A stretch of 5,388 nucleotides of DNA, taken from contig JAAWIL010000250.1 of assembly GCA_022796315.1 (NCBI GenBank), forward strand, positions 1 through 5,388, read 5' to 3'. The notes under the pieces are model-generated. The model did no database searches. It saw only the letters and a list, made by a program, of their open reading frames with translations, and was not told the origin of the DNA. Positions 1 to 5,388 of the stretch are shown here, in pieces (within the stretch, counting starts at the first letter, position 1; each line of letters starts with the position of its first letter). The translations under genes and the position numbers were made by a program. This DNA comes from Oscillibacter sp. (GTDB lineage Bacteria; Bacillota; Clostridia; Oscillospirales; Oscillospiraceae).

Positions 1-846
1 CTGAAGCAGTGCGACGTGAACATCGCCACCGGCGGCCCCGGCATGGTGAAGGCCGTGTATTCCTGCGGCCGTCCCGGCTTCGGCGTGGGCCAGGGCAACA
101 CCCAGGAGATCATCTGCGACGACGTAAAGGATCTGGACCATATTGCCAAGCTGGTTGTCGCCAACCGCTCTTACGACAACGGCGTGCCCTGTGTCTGCGA
201 GCAGACCCTGCATGTGCCCGAGGCCATGGAGGCTGACTTCCTGAAGGCTATGCAGGATGCCGGTGCTTACCTAATTGAGGATGCCGGCAAGATCGACGAG
301 CTGCGCAAGGTCGTGTTCCCCGACGGCGAGCACATCAACCGCGACGTGGTGGGCCGCTCTCCCCAGGTGGTCGGCAAGATGGTGGGTCTGGACATTCCTG
401 CGGACCGCCGCATTCTGCTGTGCAAGTACACCGGCTGCGCCCATGACGACGTGCTGGCCAAGGAGATCCTGTTCCCCTTCGCCCGCTATGTCACCTACAC
501 CGACTTCAAGGCCACTGTTGCCGCTGCCGTTGCCAACCTGGAGATGGAAGGCGCCGGCCACAACAGCAGCATCTGGACCGAGGACCAGGAGAAGATCGAG
601 TACGCCGCGCTCATGCTGCCCGTGTCTCGTTTCAACGTGAACCAGACCCCCGCCGGCATCAACAACGGTATGCCCACCACCCCGACTCTGGGCTGCGGCT
701 CCTGGGGCAACAACAGCATCTCCGAGAACCTGGCCTGGTATCACCTGATGAACACCACCCGCGTCAGCGTTACCCTGCCCAAGAAGCGGCTGTGGAAGGA
801 CGGCGACTGGGATCGCTTCGACATCTGCCCCATCGAGGAGAACTGA
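1..846 (+). CDS. CoA-acylating aldehyde dehydrogenase (C-terminal part, cut by window start)
   Basis: The frame is open from base 1 to the TGA at 844-846, giving 281 visible residues. It matches the aldehyde dehydrogenase domain of AdhE and its stand-alone relatives (SucD succinate-semialdehyde, SauS sulfoacetaldehyde dehydrogenases), which convert an aldehyde plus CoA and NAD(P)+ to acyl-CoA. Visible family blocks are ATGGPGMVKA, then GVGQGNT, then DNGVPCVCEQ, where the first Cys (codon 190-192) aligns with the AdhE thiol nucleophile. GHNSSIWT and the C-terminal TLGCGSWGNNSISEN follow. Aligned from memory to E. coli AdhE (Cys246), about 180 N-terminal residues lie outside the window, so the whole protein is about 460 residues. 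It ends soon after the aldehyde dehydrogenase domain, so no alcohol dehydrogenase domain is fused. A second Cys sits two residues after the nucleophile, where AdhE has Ser. The family is secure. The substrate (succinate semialdehyde, sulfoacetaldehyde, or a short or branched aldehyde) is not determined. Confidence 0.9.
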   Translation: MKQCDVNIATGGPGMVKAVYSCGRPGFGVGQGNTQEIICDDVKDLDHIAKLVVANRSYDNGVPCVCEQTLHVPEAMEADFLKAMQDAGAYLIEDAGKIDELRKVVFPDGEHINRDVVGRSPQVVGKMVGLDIPADRRILLCKYTGCAHDDVLAKEILFPFARYVTYTDFKATVAAAVANLEMEGAGHNSSIWTEDQEKIEYAALMLPVSRFNVNQTPAGINNGMPTTPTLGCGSWGNNSISENLAWYHLMNTTRVSVTLPKKRLWKDGDWDRFDICPIEEN

Positions 847-916
847 TTCTGCGAAAGGGACAGTGAAAGGCAGCAGCTTTTCAAAAGAGCGTCCTTTTGA
901 GCAAGGGGTTACCGGC

Positions 917-953
917 GGCGCGTGCGCAGACATATGTTTTCTGCGCACGCGCC
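917..953 (+). terminator. Perfect 14-bp hairpin after the aldehyde dehydrogenase gene; possible terminator without U-tract
   Basis: Arms 917-930 (GGCGCGTGCGCAGA) and 940-953 are exact reverse complements around a 9-nt loop. The hairpin starts 70 nt after the stop codon. The position suits transcription termination, but CCCATTA follows instead of a T-run, so it is not a canonical intrinsic terminator. It could instead be a 3'-end stabilising structure or a target-site palindrome for the repeat that begins 7 nt later. A weaker 7-bp inverted repeat (TCAAAAG / CTTTTGA, 881-887 and 894-900) lies just upstream. No gene is visible in 847-1136. Confidence 0.5.
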
Positions 954-960
954 CCCATTA

Positions 961-1123
961 AGAACCTGTATGCACAACCGATGAACGCCGTCTGGGGGGT
1001 CTTTTTCCCGCCATACTGCGTCGCTGTTCCTTGCAATCCGTCAGGATTGCTGCGGAACATCTCCTTGTCTGACGAGAAAAATCCTCGTCTATCCGGCATC
1101 CCACGATTATGAATACAGGTTCT
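961..1123. repeat. MITE-like 163-bp element with 11-bp perfect terminal inverted repeats (copy A)
   Basis: The ends AGAACCTGTAT (961-971) and ATACAGGTTCT (1113-1123) are exact reverse complements. Inside are three hairpins. Arm I is 994-998 with 1007-1011, with one G-G mismatch and a T-rich loop. Arm II is TGTTCC/GGAACA (1025-1030 with 1054-1059) enclosing GCAATCC/GGATTGC (1033-1039 with 1044-1050) on a GTCA loop. Arm III is GACGAG/CTCGTC (1071-1076 with 1084-1089). Together they give a cloverleaf-like fold closed by the terminal stem. No convincing ORF lies inside. The first 95 bases align without gaps to 5294-5388. Terminal inverted repeats, small size and no coding capacity are typical of non-autonomous mobile elements; mobility itself is inferred. 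It ends 28 nt before the crotonase start codon and would form part of that mRNA's leader if transcribed. No clear target-site duplication is visible (TTA on the left, AAA on the right). Confidence 0.8.
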
Positions 1124-1136
1124 AAACAACAATGGC

Positions 1137-1143
1137 AAGGTGG
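1137..1143 (+). promoter_or_regulatory. Ribosome binding site that sets the crotonase start at ATG 1152
   Basis: AAGGTGG differs from the AAGGAGG used by etfB and etfA at one position and lies 8 nt before ATG 1152. The in-frame GTG at 1140 falls inside this site and has no purine-rich sequence at a useful distance upstream. The AAAGGA at 1146-1151 abuts the ATG and is too close to act. Confidence 0.6.
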
Positions 1144-1151
1144 TTAAAGGA

Positions 1152-1952
1152 ATGAATTTGAATTTTATTACAGATCATGTGCTTTTTGATGTAAGGGACC
1201 GTGTGGCCTATATCACCCTGAATGATCCCAAGAACATGAATCCGGTGCCTGCCGAGGTGATGAAGGACCTCATCGAGTGCCTGAATTACTGTGAGCAGGA
1301 GAGCGGCGTCCGTGCCATTGTTATCCGAGGCGCCGGCGGAAATTTCACCGCCGGCGGCAATGTCAAGGGCATGAAGGAGCGGCTGGACAAGGGAATCAAC
1401 ACGACAAAATACGGCATCCGCAGCGGCGGAGAGCTGATTATGCGGCTGAAATCCATCTGCAAGCCGACGATCGCCTGGATTGAGGGCGCAGTGGCTGGCG
1501 TTGGCATGAGTATTGCCATGGCCTGTGATTTTTCCATTGCGGAAGAGACCGCGAAAATGGTATTTGCATTTGTAAACATCGGTTTTATTCCTGACGGCGG
1601 CGTGTCTTATATGTTGAGCAAGGCCGTGGGCCCCGTGAAGGCCACAGAGCTGCTGATGTCCGGAAAGCGTTTTACCGGCGCACAGGCGGCGGAGTGGGGC
1701 ATCATCACGGAAGCGGTGCCGGCGGAGGCCCTGGAGGAGACCGTTCAGAAATATATCAAAAAGTATTCCAGTGGTCCCAGTGTGGCGTATGCGCAGATGA
1801 AGCGGCTGCTGATGTCTGTCAATTATCAGGAGCTGAACGCCTGCATGCAGAGCGAGGTGGAAGCGCAGTATGTCTGCAGCCTGACCCAGGACCACAGAGA
1901 GGCCGTCACAGCGTTTGTTGAAAAGCGCAAGCCCGTTTTCAAGGGGTGCTGA
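1152..1952 (+). CDS. Enoyl-CoA hydratase/isomerase (crotonase) family protein, PaaG-like, lacking the hydratase Glu pair
   Basis: The product is 266 residues, a normal length for a single crotonase domain. GTG 1140 would add four residues, but the ribosome binding site favours ATG 1152. Fold markers are VAYITLN near residue 20, the first oxyanion-hole loop FTAGGNVKGM (65-74), and the second GAVAGVGMSIAMACD (112-126). Next come IGFIPDGG (143-150), the FTGAQAAEWGII segment, and the C-terminal helix ending AVTAFVEKRKP. Aligned from memory to rat enoyl-CoA hydratase, Glu144 is replaced by Ser120 and Glu164 by Phe140, so ordinary 2-enoyl-CoA hydration is unlikely. Asp148 in IPDGG matches the acidic residue kept by PaaG-type isomerases, pointing to double-bond isomerisation or another CoA-enolate reaction. 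The gene lies 92 nt before the acyl-CoA dehydrogenase gene in the same direction. It uses visibly more A/T-ending codons than its neighbours: 16 of the first 30, against 5 of 30 in the next gene. Family is certain; reaction is inferred. Confidence 0.88.
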   Translation: MNLNFITDHVLFDVRDRVAYITLNDPKNMNPVPAEVMKDLIECLNYCEQESGVRAIVIRGAGGNFTAGGNVKGMKERLDKGINTTKYGIRSGGELIMRLKSICKPTIAWIEGAVAGVGMSIAMACDFSIAEETAKMVFAFVNIGFIPDGGVSYMLSKAVGPVKATELLMSGKRFTGAQAAEWGIITEAVPAEALEETVQKYIKKYSSGPSVAYAQMKRLLMSVNYQELNACMQSEVEAQYVCSLTQDHREAVTAFVEKRKPVFKGC

Positions 1953-1964
1953 CCGGACCGGCCG

Positions 1965-1989
1965 ATGGCTCGGGCGCGGTTTGAGCCAT
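1965..1989. other. Small inverted repeat between the crotonase and acyl-CoA dehydrogenase genes
   Basis: ATGGCTC (1965-1971) and GAGCCAT (1983-1989) are exact reverse complements around an 11-nt loop, starting 12 nt after the crotonase stop. No T-run follows, so it is unlikely to terminate transcription. It could be an operator, an mRNA processing or stability hairpin, or chance. Confidence 0.3.
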
Positions 1990-2044
1990 GGGATGAAGCG
2001 GCAAGATTTGACAAAACATGACAATATAATAGGAGGAGACAAAT

Positions 2045-3190
2045 ATGAGCAAGTATTTGCTGATGACCAAGGACCAGGAGGATCTGGTCGCAATGGTCCA
2101 CGACTTCATGGAGAAGAAGGTGGACCCGTATGTAGCCCAGTGGGACAAAGACAGCCACTGCCCGATGGATGAGGTCAAGGAGCTGATGGAGCTGGGCTTC
2201 TGGGGCATTGACGTGCCCGAGCAGTACGGCGGCGCCGGCTTGGATGTGGAGACCATTATGTACATCCGCATGGCCATGGCCTATCACGACGCCGGCTTTG
2301 CCAACACCTTCAGCGCCCAGACCTTCGGCTGGAAGCCCGTGCTGCTGGCCGGTACCGAGGAGCAGAAGCAGAAGTGGGGCCGGCGCCTGGCCGAGGGCGC
2401 GTTCTGGGCCATGTGCATCACCGAGCCCCAGTCCGGTTCCGACGCCGGCAACTGCAAGACCAAGGCGGTCAAGGACGGCGATGAGTACGTCATCACCGGC
2501 GGCAAGACCTTCATCACCAACGGCGGTCTGTCCGACATCTACACCGTGACCTGCTGCACCGATCCCGCCAAGGGCAACAAGGGTATCTCCCTGTTCATCG
2601 TGGAGCGGGACCGCAAGGGCGTGTCCGTGGGCAAGCACGAGGACAAGATGGGCATCCGGACCTCCAACACCACCGACGTGGTGTTCGACGAGGTGCGTGT
2701 TCCCGCTGAGAACATGATCGGCGCCGAGGGCACCGGCTTCAAGACCCTGATGAAGATGCTCTCCCGGACCCGCCCCACCGGGGTGGCGCCCGCTGTCGGC
2801 GTTGCCCAGCGCGCTTTGGACCTGGCCATTGAGTATTCCCGCACCCGTCTGTCCTTCGGCCAGCCCATCGGCAAGCTGGAGGGCATCCAGTTCAAGCTGG
2901 CCGACATGGAGGCCAAGATCCAGGCCTGCCAGGCCCAGCTGGCCTACTCCGCCAAGCTGGTGGACCAGGGGATCTATGACACTCTGAACGGCTCCAGCAC
3001 GAAGCTGTTCGTCTCCGAGGCGGTTCTGGACATCACGCTCCAGGCCCAGCAGGTCTACGGCGGCTATGGTTACTCTAAGGAGTACCCCCTGGAGAAGCTG
3101 GTCCGCGACGCCCGCATTTACTCCATCTATGAGGGCTCCAGCGAGATCCAGCGCTACATCATCGGCAAGACGCTTGTCGGCAAAATCTAA
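2045..3190 (+). CDS. Acyl-CoA dehydrogenase (FAD-dependent, ETF-linked)
   Basis: This 381-residue protein has the usual length for a short/medium-chain acyl-CoA dehydrogenase, which interconverts acyl-CoA and trans-2-enoyl-CoA using FAD and passes electrons to ETF. AGGAGG at 2031-2036 lies 8 nt before the ATG. Domains run in order: N-terminal helices (about 1-120), a middle beta domain with CITEPQSGSDAG (124-135) and KTFITNGG (154-161), and a C-terminal helical domain. The latter has RTRPTGVA (241-248), SFGQPIG (270-276), QVYGGYGY (336-343) and YEGSSEIQR (362-370). Glu363 is the expected catalytic base. The TRP segment resembles medium-chain enzymes more than clostridial butyryl-CoA dehydrogenase, which has GGRIG there (from memory). 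Substrate is therefore open: butyryl/crotonyl-CoA, a longer or branched chain, or an aryl-acrylyl-CoA reduced as in caffeyl-CoA reductase. EtfB starts 15 nt downstream, so the dehydrogenase and its ETF are almost certainly co-transcribed and may form a complex. No membrane segment or signal is seen; cytoplasmic. Confidence 0.95.
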   Translation: MSKYLLMTKDQEDLVAMVHDFMEKKVDPYVAQWDKDSHCPMDEVKELMELGFWGIDVPEQYGGAGLDVETIMYIRMAMAYHDAGFANTFSAQTFGWKPVLLAGTEEQKQKWGRRLAEGAFWAMCITEPQSGSDAGNCKTKAVKDGDEYVITGGKTFITNGGLSDIYTVTCCTDPAKGNKGISLFIVERDRKGVSVGKHEDKMGIRTSNTTDVVFDEVRVPAENMIGAEGTGFKTLMKMLSRTRPTGVAPAVGVAQRALDLAIEYSRTRLSFGQPIGKLEGIQFKLADMEAKIQACQAQLAYSAKLVDQGIYDTLNGSSTKLFVSEAVLDITLQAQQVYGGYGYSKEYPLEKLVRDARIYSIYEGSSEIQRYIIGKTLVGKI

Positions 3191-3205
3191 GGAGGAGAAC
3201 GGTTC

Positions 3206-4015
3206 ATGAACATTCTCGTTTGCGTGAAGCAGGTGCCGGATACGACTGCCGTCAAGATTGATCCGGTCACCAATACCCTGATTCGTGACGGAGTACCCAG
3301 CATTCTGAATCCCTTCGACGGCTTTGCCCTGGAAATGGCCCTTCGCATGAAGGAGCAGGCCGGCGGCACCGTGACCCTGGTCTCCATGGGTCCCCCTCAG
3401 GCGGAAAACGCCCTGCGGGACGGTCTGGCGGTCGGCGCTGACGATGCGTTTCTGGTCTCCGGCCGGGAGTTCGGCGGCTCGGATACCCTGGCGACCAGCT
3501 ACATCCTCTCCTGCGCGGTGAAGGCCATTGAGGACCGCAAGGGTGAGAAGTTTGACGTCATCTTCTGCGGCAAGCAGGCCATCGACGGCGACACCGGCCA
3601 AGTGGGTCCCGAGATGGCGGAGCATCTGGATTACACCCAGATTACCTATGCCACGGAGCTGGTTTCCTGTGAGAACGGAAAGGTGCAGATCCGCAAGGAG
3701 ACCGCCGAGGGCTATGATGTCCTGGAAGCCGCGCTGCCTCTGGTGGTTTCTGTGACCAAGACCCCCTATGAGCTGCGCTTCCCCACTGTGAAAAAGCGCC
3801 TGGCGGCCAATCGCGCCCAGATTGTGACGATTACCCCGCAGGATATGGAGGGCCAGATTGACCTGACCCGCGCCGGCCTGAAGGGTTCCCCCACGAAGGT
3901 CAAGAAGAGCTTCACGCCTGTGCATAACAAGGTGTGCACGGTTGTCGAGGAGGATTCTCCCTCCGCGTCCGCCGTGAAGCTGGTTGCCCTTCTGAGCGAT
4001 GCGAAGAAGATTTAA
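3206..4015 (+). CDS. etfB: Electron transfer flavoprotein, beta subunit
   Basis: This 269-residue protein is the small ETF subunit, which binds one flavin or AMP and pairs with EtfA to take electrons from the acyl-CoA dehydrogenase or deliver them to it. Visible motifs are the N-terminal CVKQVPDT (6-13), GADDAFLVSGREFGGSDTLATS split by family blocks (77-98), and GKQAIDGDTGQVGP (122-135). These closely resemble the EtfB of Clostridia and Acidaminococcus, whose ETFs bifurcate electrons from NADH to ferredoxin and an enoyl-CoA. Bifurcation here is an inference from that likeness and from the adjacent dehydrogenase. AAGGAGG at 3189-3195 overlaps the upstream TAA and lies 10 nt before the ATG, which suggests translational coupling. 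Codon usage matches the dehydrogenase and EtfA genes. No oddity is seen. Confidence 0.95.
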   Translation: MNILVCVKQVPDTTAVKIDPVTNTLIRDGVPSILNPFDGFALEMALRMKEQAGGTVTLVSMGPPQAENALRDGLAVGADDAFLVSGREFGGSDTLATSYILSCAVKAIEDRKGEKFDVIFCGKQAIDGDTGQVGPEMAEHLDYTQITYATELVSCENGKVQIRKETAEGYDVLEAALPLVVSVTKTPYELRFPTVKKRLAANRAQIVTITPQDMEGQIDLTRAGLKGSPTKVKKSFTPVHNKVCTVVEEDSPSASAVKLVALLSDAKKI

Positions 4016-4020
4016 GGAGG
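4014..4020 (+). promoter_or_regulatory. Ribosome binding site that sets the etfA start at ATG 4030
   Basis: A full AAGGAGG overlaps the etfB stop codon (4013-4015) and lies 9 nt before ATG 4030. The etfA frame is open further upstream, to an in-frame ATG-like start at 3934 inside etfB. The residues encoded there do not resemble any ETF N-terminus, so 4030 is the supported start. Confidence 0.85.
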
Positions 4021-4029
4021 ACAACGACG

Positions 4030-5040
4030 ATGGATTTTACTGAGTACAAAGATCTCTGGGTATTTATTGAGACGGATCAGGGCAAAGCCGCCGGTGTGGG
4101 TCTGGAGCTGCTGAACCCCGGCGTGGAGCTGGCGCACCAGCTGGGTCAGAAGGCCGTGGCCGTGATCCTGGGCAAGGACAACGCCGAGGCGGAGAAGGCC
4201 GCCGTCGCCTATGGCGCGGATCAGGTCCTCTCCGTGGAGTCTCCCGCCTTTGAGCACTACACCACCGAGGCGTATACCTATGGAATGGTGAAGATGGTGG
4301 AGAAGTACAAGCCCTCCATTTTGATGATCGGCGCCACCATCATCGGCCGCGACTTCGGCCCCCGGGTTTCCTGCCGCCTGAAGACCGGCCTGACCGCCGA
4401 CTGCACCTCTCTGGCTGTGGACACGGCGAACGGCGTTATGGGATGGACCCGTCCCGCCTTCGGCGGCAACCTGATGGCCACCATCATGTGCGAGAATACC
4501 CGGCCTCAGATGGGCACGGTCCGTCCCGGCGTGTTCAAGAAGGCTGCCCCCGATGATTCCCGCACGGCCGAGATCATCAAGGAGACCTTGGAGGTGCCCG
4601 CGGATGTGATTCGCACCACTCTGGTGGAGTCGATCCGTGAGGTCGCGGCGGAGATGGTCAAGCTGGAGGACGCGGAGATTATCGTCTCCGGCGGCCGGGG
4701 CCTGGGCGGTCCGGAGCCCTTTGAGACGCATATCAAGCCCCTGGCGGATGCGTTGGGCGGCGCGGTCGGCGCGTCCCGCGCGGCGGTGGACTCCGGCTGG
4801 ATTCCCCACGTCCATCAGGTGGGCCAGACCGGCAAGACGGTCGCGCCGAAGCTCTATATTGCCTGCGGAATCTCCGGCGCCATTCAGCATCAGGCCGGCA
4901 TGAGCGGTTCCGACTGCATCGTCGCCATTAACAAGGACCCTGACGCGCCCATCTTCAGCATTGCGGACTATGGAATTGTAGGCGATCTCTTCCAGGTCCT
5001 GCCGGTGCTGACAACAGAGGTCAAGAAGCTCAAGGCCTGA
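4030..5040 (+). CDS. etfA: Electron transfer flavoprotein, alpha subunit
   Basis: This 336-residue protein is the large ETF subunit. Its N-terminal domain I (about 1-195) forms the shared core with EtfB, with TRPAFGGN at 140-147. Its C-terminal domain II carries the alpha-FAD: GGRGLG (221-226), GASRAAVDSGW (247-257), QVGQTGKTV (263-271), LYIACGISGAIQH (275-287) and the NKDPDAPIF stretch (301-309), followed by ADYGIVGD (312-319). It starts directly with the ETF domain. It has no N-terminal ferredoxin-like 4Fe-4S extension of the kind found in caffeyl-CoA reductase CarE and some lactate dehydrogenase ETFs. It is the last gene of the dehydrogenase - etfB - etfA run, 14 nt after etfB. The next gene lies beyond the window, so co-transcription with a downstream hydroxyacyl-CoA dehydrogenase or thiolase cannot be assessed. 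Confidence 0.95.
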   Translation: MDFTEYKDLWVFIETDQGKAAGVGLELLNPGVELAHQLGQKAVAVILGKDNAEAEKAAVAYGADQVLSVESPAFEHYTTEAYTYGMVKMVEKYKPSILMIGATIIGRDFGPRVSCRLKTGLTADCTSLAVDTANGVMGWTRPAFGGNLMATIMCENTRPQMGTVRPGVFKKAAPDDSRTAEIIKETLEVPADVIRTTLVESIREVAAEMVKLEDAEIIVSGGRGLGGPEPFETHIKPLADALGGAVGASRAAVDSGWIPHVHQVGQTGKTVAPKLYIACGISGAIQHQAGMSGSDCIVAINKDPDAPIFSIADYGIVGDLFQVLPVLTTEVKKLKA

Positions 5041-5248
5041 CAGGCGAAGCATTCTGCTGCCCGCAGCCAGTGCTGGCCAGGAAAATTGCATAGATTCCAA
5101 AATCCTCCTTATATCCTCAAGGCGGGCAAAGCCTGCGGCACATACCATGCGCCGTGTTTTGCCCGGCAGGTCCACCGTCAGGCCGTTTCACGGCCGCAGT
5201 GACTACAGTTCCTCTTTCTCCGATTTTCCTGGCAGTGCGGGATTTTTT
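5041..5248. other. Non-coding region after etfA with several short inverted repeats
   Basis: No gene with a credible start and ribosome binding site is visible on either strand. Structures seen are CGGGCAAA with TTTGCCCG (5123-5130 with 5158-5165), an 8-bp pairing around a 27-nt loop that itself holds CGGC/GCCG (5136-5139 with 5151-5154). There is also GGCCGT/ACGGCC (5181-5186 with 5190-5195) on a 3-nt loop. The stretch could be an etfA 3' untranslated region or remnants of older repeats. No T-run follows either structure. Confidence 0.4.
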
Positions 5249-5287
5249 GACGCAGCCTGTGGTATTGTGCCATCCACAGGCTGCGTC
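5249..5287 (+). terminator. Perfect 14-bp hairpin downstream of etfA; probable terminator
   Basis: GACGCAGCCTGTGG (5249-5262) pairs exactly with 5274-5287 around an 11-nt loop. TTGCTT follows on the + strand, a broken T-run, and six T's precede the left arm. This fits an intrinsic terminator for the dehydrogenase-etf transcript, about 210 nt after the etfA stop, though the T-tract is imperfect. The repeat element begins 6 nt after the stem and may have displaced part of the original T-tract. Confidence 0.6.
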
Positions 5288-5293
5288 TTGCTT

Positions 5294-5388
5294 AGAGCCT
5301 GTTTAAAATCTCCCCGCGCATGTCTTGGCGGCGTATTTTCCGCCCTGACTGCGTTAAAAATCCTTGCCATCCGTCAGGATGCCTGCGG
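5294..5388. repeat. Second copy (B) of the MITE-like element, cut by window end
   Basis: It starts AGAGCCTGTTT, matching the left end of copy A with two differences in the first ten bases. Its 95 bases align without gaps to 961-1055 with 58 identities by hand count. The match is best at the end, around ACTGCG, and across the central hairpin. Hairpin I is better here: GGCGG/CCGCC (5327-5331 with 5340-5344) is fully paired. Hairpin II keeps the GTCA loop and six of seven pairs (5366-5372 with 5377-5383). The right terminal repeat lies outside the window. If the length is the same, it should end near what would be position 5456. Confidence 0.75.

Noticed and set aside
1065..1116. Promoter-like hexamers inside copy A that might drive the crotonase gene
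   Set aside because: The best pairs (TTGTCT with TCTATC, or TCGTCT with TATGAA) match consensus at only 3-4 of 6 positions in each box, which is not enough to call.
1132..1155. Seven-codon ORF starting ATG 1132 whose TGA overlaps the crotonase ATG
   Set aside because: It has no ribosome binding site of its own and is short enough to be chance, although the ATGA overlap is of the translational-coupling type.
2008..2030. TTGACA (2008-2013) and TATAAT (2025-2030), perfect sigma-70 hexamers before the acyl-CoA dehydrogenase gene
   Set aside because: The spacer is only 11 nt instead of about 17, and a start 7 nt after the -10 box would fall inside the ribosome binding site at 2031-2036. It is not a credible promoter as it stands; 5' end mapping would settle it.
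1826..4024. 732-codon minus-strand open frame across the dehydrogenase and etfB genes
   Set aside because: It lies antisense to genes with full family motifs, has low-complexity composition and lacks a recognisable domain. It is a by-product of strongly biased third codon positions.
5086..5115. TTGCAT and TATATC, 18 nt apart, as a promoter after etfA
   Set aside because: Matches are only 3/6 and 4/6, and no gene follows before the hairpin at 5249.
4012..5175. Long open frame on the minus strand across etfA
   Set aside because: It is the antisense shadow of a GC-rich gene. Its Ala/Gly/Leu/His-rich composition matches no family, and the + strand encodes a clear EtfA.
5175..5182. CCGTCAGG, also present in the central hairpin of both repeat copies
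   Set aside because: Flanking bases do not align with the repeat and neither TIR is nearby, so a third degenerate copy is not supported.

Overview
The window reads as a stretch of anaerobic acyl-CoA metabolism from a GC-rich Clostridia-type bacterium. This placement is an inference, most likely an Oscillospiraceae-like gut fermenter. It rests on strong AAGGAGG ribosome binding sites, clostridial-type EtfB/EtfA sequences, and a crotonase - acyl-CoA dehydrogenase - etfB - etfA order like the crt-bcd-etfB-etfA block of butyrate producers. All genes are on the + strand.

Layout: (1) 1-846 is the C-terminal ~60% of a stand-alone CoA-acylating aldehyde dehydrogenase (AdhE N-domain / SucD / SauS type), cut by the window start. 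(2) 847-1136 is non-coding. It holds a perfect 14-bp hairpin (917-953), followed 7 nt later by a 163-bp element with 11-bp perfect terminal inverted repeats and three internal hairpins (961-1123). (3) 1152-1952 encodes a crotonase-fold protein that lacks the two hydratase glutamates and looks more like a PaaG-type isomerase. (4) 2045-5040 is a tight three-gene run: acyl-CoA dehydrogenase, EtfB and EtfA, with 14-15 bp gaps. (5) 5041-5388 is non-coding. It contains several small inverted repeats, a second perfect 14-bp hairpin (5249-5287) and, 6 nt later, the first 95 bases of a second copy of the 163-bp element, cut by the window end.

How the genes may work together: the crotonase-fold protein would isomerise or otherwise rearrange an enoyl-CoA. 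The flavin dehydrogenase would interconvert acyl-CoA and 2-enoyl-CoA, and EtfAB would carry its electrons, plausibly with flavin-based bifurcation. The upstream dehydrogenase would link an aldehyde to its acyl-CoA. The substrates cannot be read from the sequence.

The strongest unexplained signal is the repeat family. Two diverged copies align without gaps over 95 bases, are in the same orientation, each sit 6-7 nt after a 14-bp hairpin, and together bracket the four-gene block. A compensatory base change supports a conserved fold.
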